Assembly (NCBI GenBank): GCA_026225565.1
Contig: JAMFTA010000064.1
Coordinates: forward strand, 1 to 32,613
From: Caulobacter sp.
Lineage (GTDB): Bacteria > Pseudomonadota > Alphaproteobacteria > Caulobacterales > Caulobacteraceae
Length of the DNA: 32,613 nucleotides
Reading direction: 5' to 3'
Both the position numbers and the translations under genes were made by a program. Numbering within the stretch: position 1 is the stretch's first letter; the number at the start of each line of letters is the position of its first letter. The notes beneath the pieces are model-generated. The model was not told where the DNA came from, ran no database searches, and worked only from the letters and a program-made list of their open reading frames with translations. This document shows, piece by piece, positions 32,146 to 32,613 of the stretch.

Positions 32146-32613
32146 TTAGGCCAGCACGGAATCGGCCACATAGGGATTGCTCTGCCGCTCGGCGCCGAAG
32201 GTGGACATGGGGCCGTGCCCCGGCACGAAGGCCACGTCGTCGCCCAGGGGCCAGAGCCGCCCGGTGATGGAATCCAGCAGATCCTGGTGATTGCCGCGGG
32301 GAAAGTCGGTGCGGCCGATGGAGCCCTTGAAGAGGACGTCCCCCACCTGGGCGAAGCGCGCCGCCCGGTTGAAGAAGATCACGTGACCGGGAGTGTGGCC
32401 GGGGCAATGGCGCACCTCGAACTCGGTCTCGCCCAGGGTCACCACGTCGCCGTTGTGCAGCCAGCGGTCGGGGGTGAAGGTCCTGGCCCCCGGCATTCCA
32501 TATTGCTGGCCCGCTTCCGGGATGCGCTCGATCCAGAACAGGTCGTCCGGATGCGGCCCCTCGATGGGGACGCCGGTGGCGGCCTGCAGCTCCGCCGTAC
32601 CGCCGGCGTGGTC
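32146..32613 (-). CDS. YcbL-type metallo-beta-lactamase hydrolase, N-terminus beyond window
   Basis: 155 C-terminal residues are present and the frame runs out of the window at 32613. The sequence opens with DHAGGTAEL, the end of the HxHxDH motif. Next come the motifs PGHTPGHVIFF, VGDVLFKGSIGRTDFPRGNHQDL, LWPLGDDVAFVPGHGPMSTFGAE and NPYVAD. This order is distinctive of the YcbL subgroup of glyoxalase-II-like hydrolases. It probably hydrolyses a glutathione or other thioester. The missing start lies right of the window. Confidence 0.9.
   Translation of the reverse strand, partial: DHAGGTAELQAATGVPIEGPHPDDLFWIERIPEAGQQYGMPGARTFTPDRWLHNGDVVTLGETEFEVRHCPGHTPGHVIFFNRAARFAQVGDVLFKGSIGRTDFPRGNHQDLLDSITGRLWPLGDDVAFVPGHGPMSTFGAERQSNPYVADSVLA

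Overview
This GC-rich window looks like chromosomal DNA of an alphaproteobacterium, most likely of the Caulobacterales (Caulobacter/Phenylobacterium type). The evidence is a PhyR general-stress regulator, two promoters of the EcfG type (GGAAC-N16-xGTT), several -10 elements resembling the Caulobacter housekeeping consensus GCTANAWC, and long palindromic intergenic repeats of a kind seen in this group. Most genes are core metabolism or housekeeping. I see no rRNA, tRNA, CRISPR array, transposase, integrase or phage gene.

Layout. 1-575: 3' end of gatB. 662-4456 (minus): a tightly overlapping run of O-methyltransferase, tag (3-methyladenine glycosylase I), rnhB (RNase HII) and a ClC/CBS chloride transporter. 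4680-6940 (minus): a YCII/DGPF protein, a nearly 400-base spacer with two GAAA-loop hairpins, an exported protein and a YgfZ-type folate-binding protein. 7002-10824 (plus): a heptosyltransferase-like GT9 enzyme, a dihydroorotase homologue with one altered metal-ligand position, a long palindromic repeat and a Met-rich outer-membrane-type protein. 10877-13554: a ThDP enzyme, a small hypothetical protein and a two-helix membrane protein ending at a terminator. 13627-16725: an exported protein of five tandem four-cysteine repeats, divergent from a metallo-beta-lactamase-fold hydrolase followed by a GNAT acetyltransferase. 16735-21752: aroC, a second inverted copy of the long repeat, pdxH, a uridine-kinase-like P-loop kinase, an acyl-CoA synthetase and a hypothetical protein.

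21877-29151 is the regulatory and stress part. It holds an OmpR/histidine-kinase pair, a small NepR-like ORF, a single-chain EgtB-EgtD ergothioneine enzyme, a KGG-motif stress protein, a DUF1345 membrane protein, phyR under a perfect EcfG-type promoter, and a DUF883/ElaB-like membrane-anchored protein. No ecfG sigma gene or PhyK-type kinase is present beside phyR, so the core circuit appears split across the genome. 29160-32085 (minus) is a second response-regulator/kinase pair followed by an EF-hand lipoprotein. The window ends inside a YcbL-type glyoxalase-II-like hydrolase.

The observations most worth following are the EgtB-EgtD fusion (reverse domain order to fungal Egt1), the 20-cysteine repeat protein with near-constant spacing, the NepR-like ORF and the EcfG promoters that tie the stress cluster together, and the two opposed copies of a long palindrome with compensatory stem changes.
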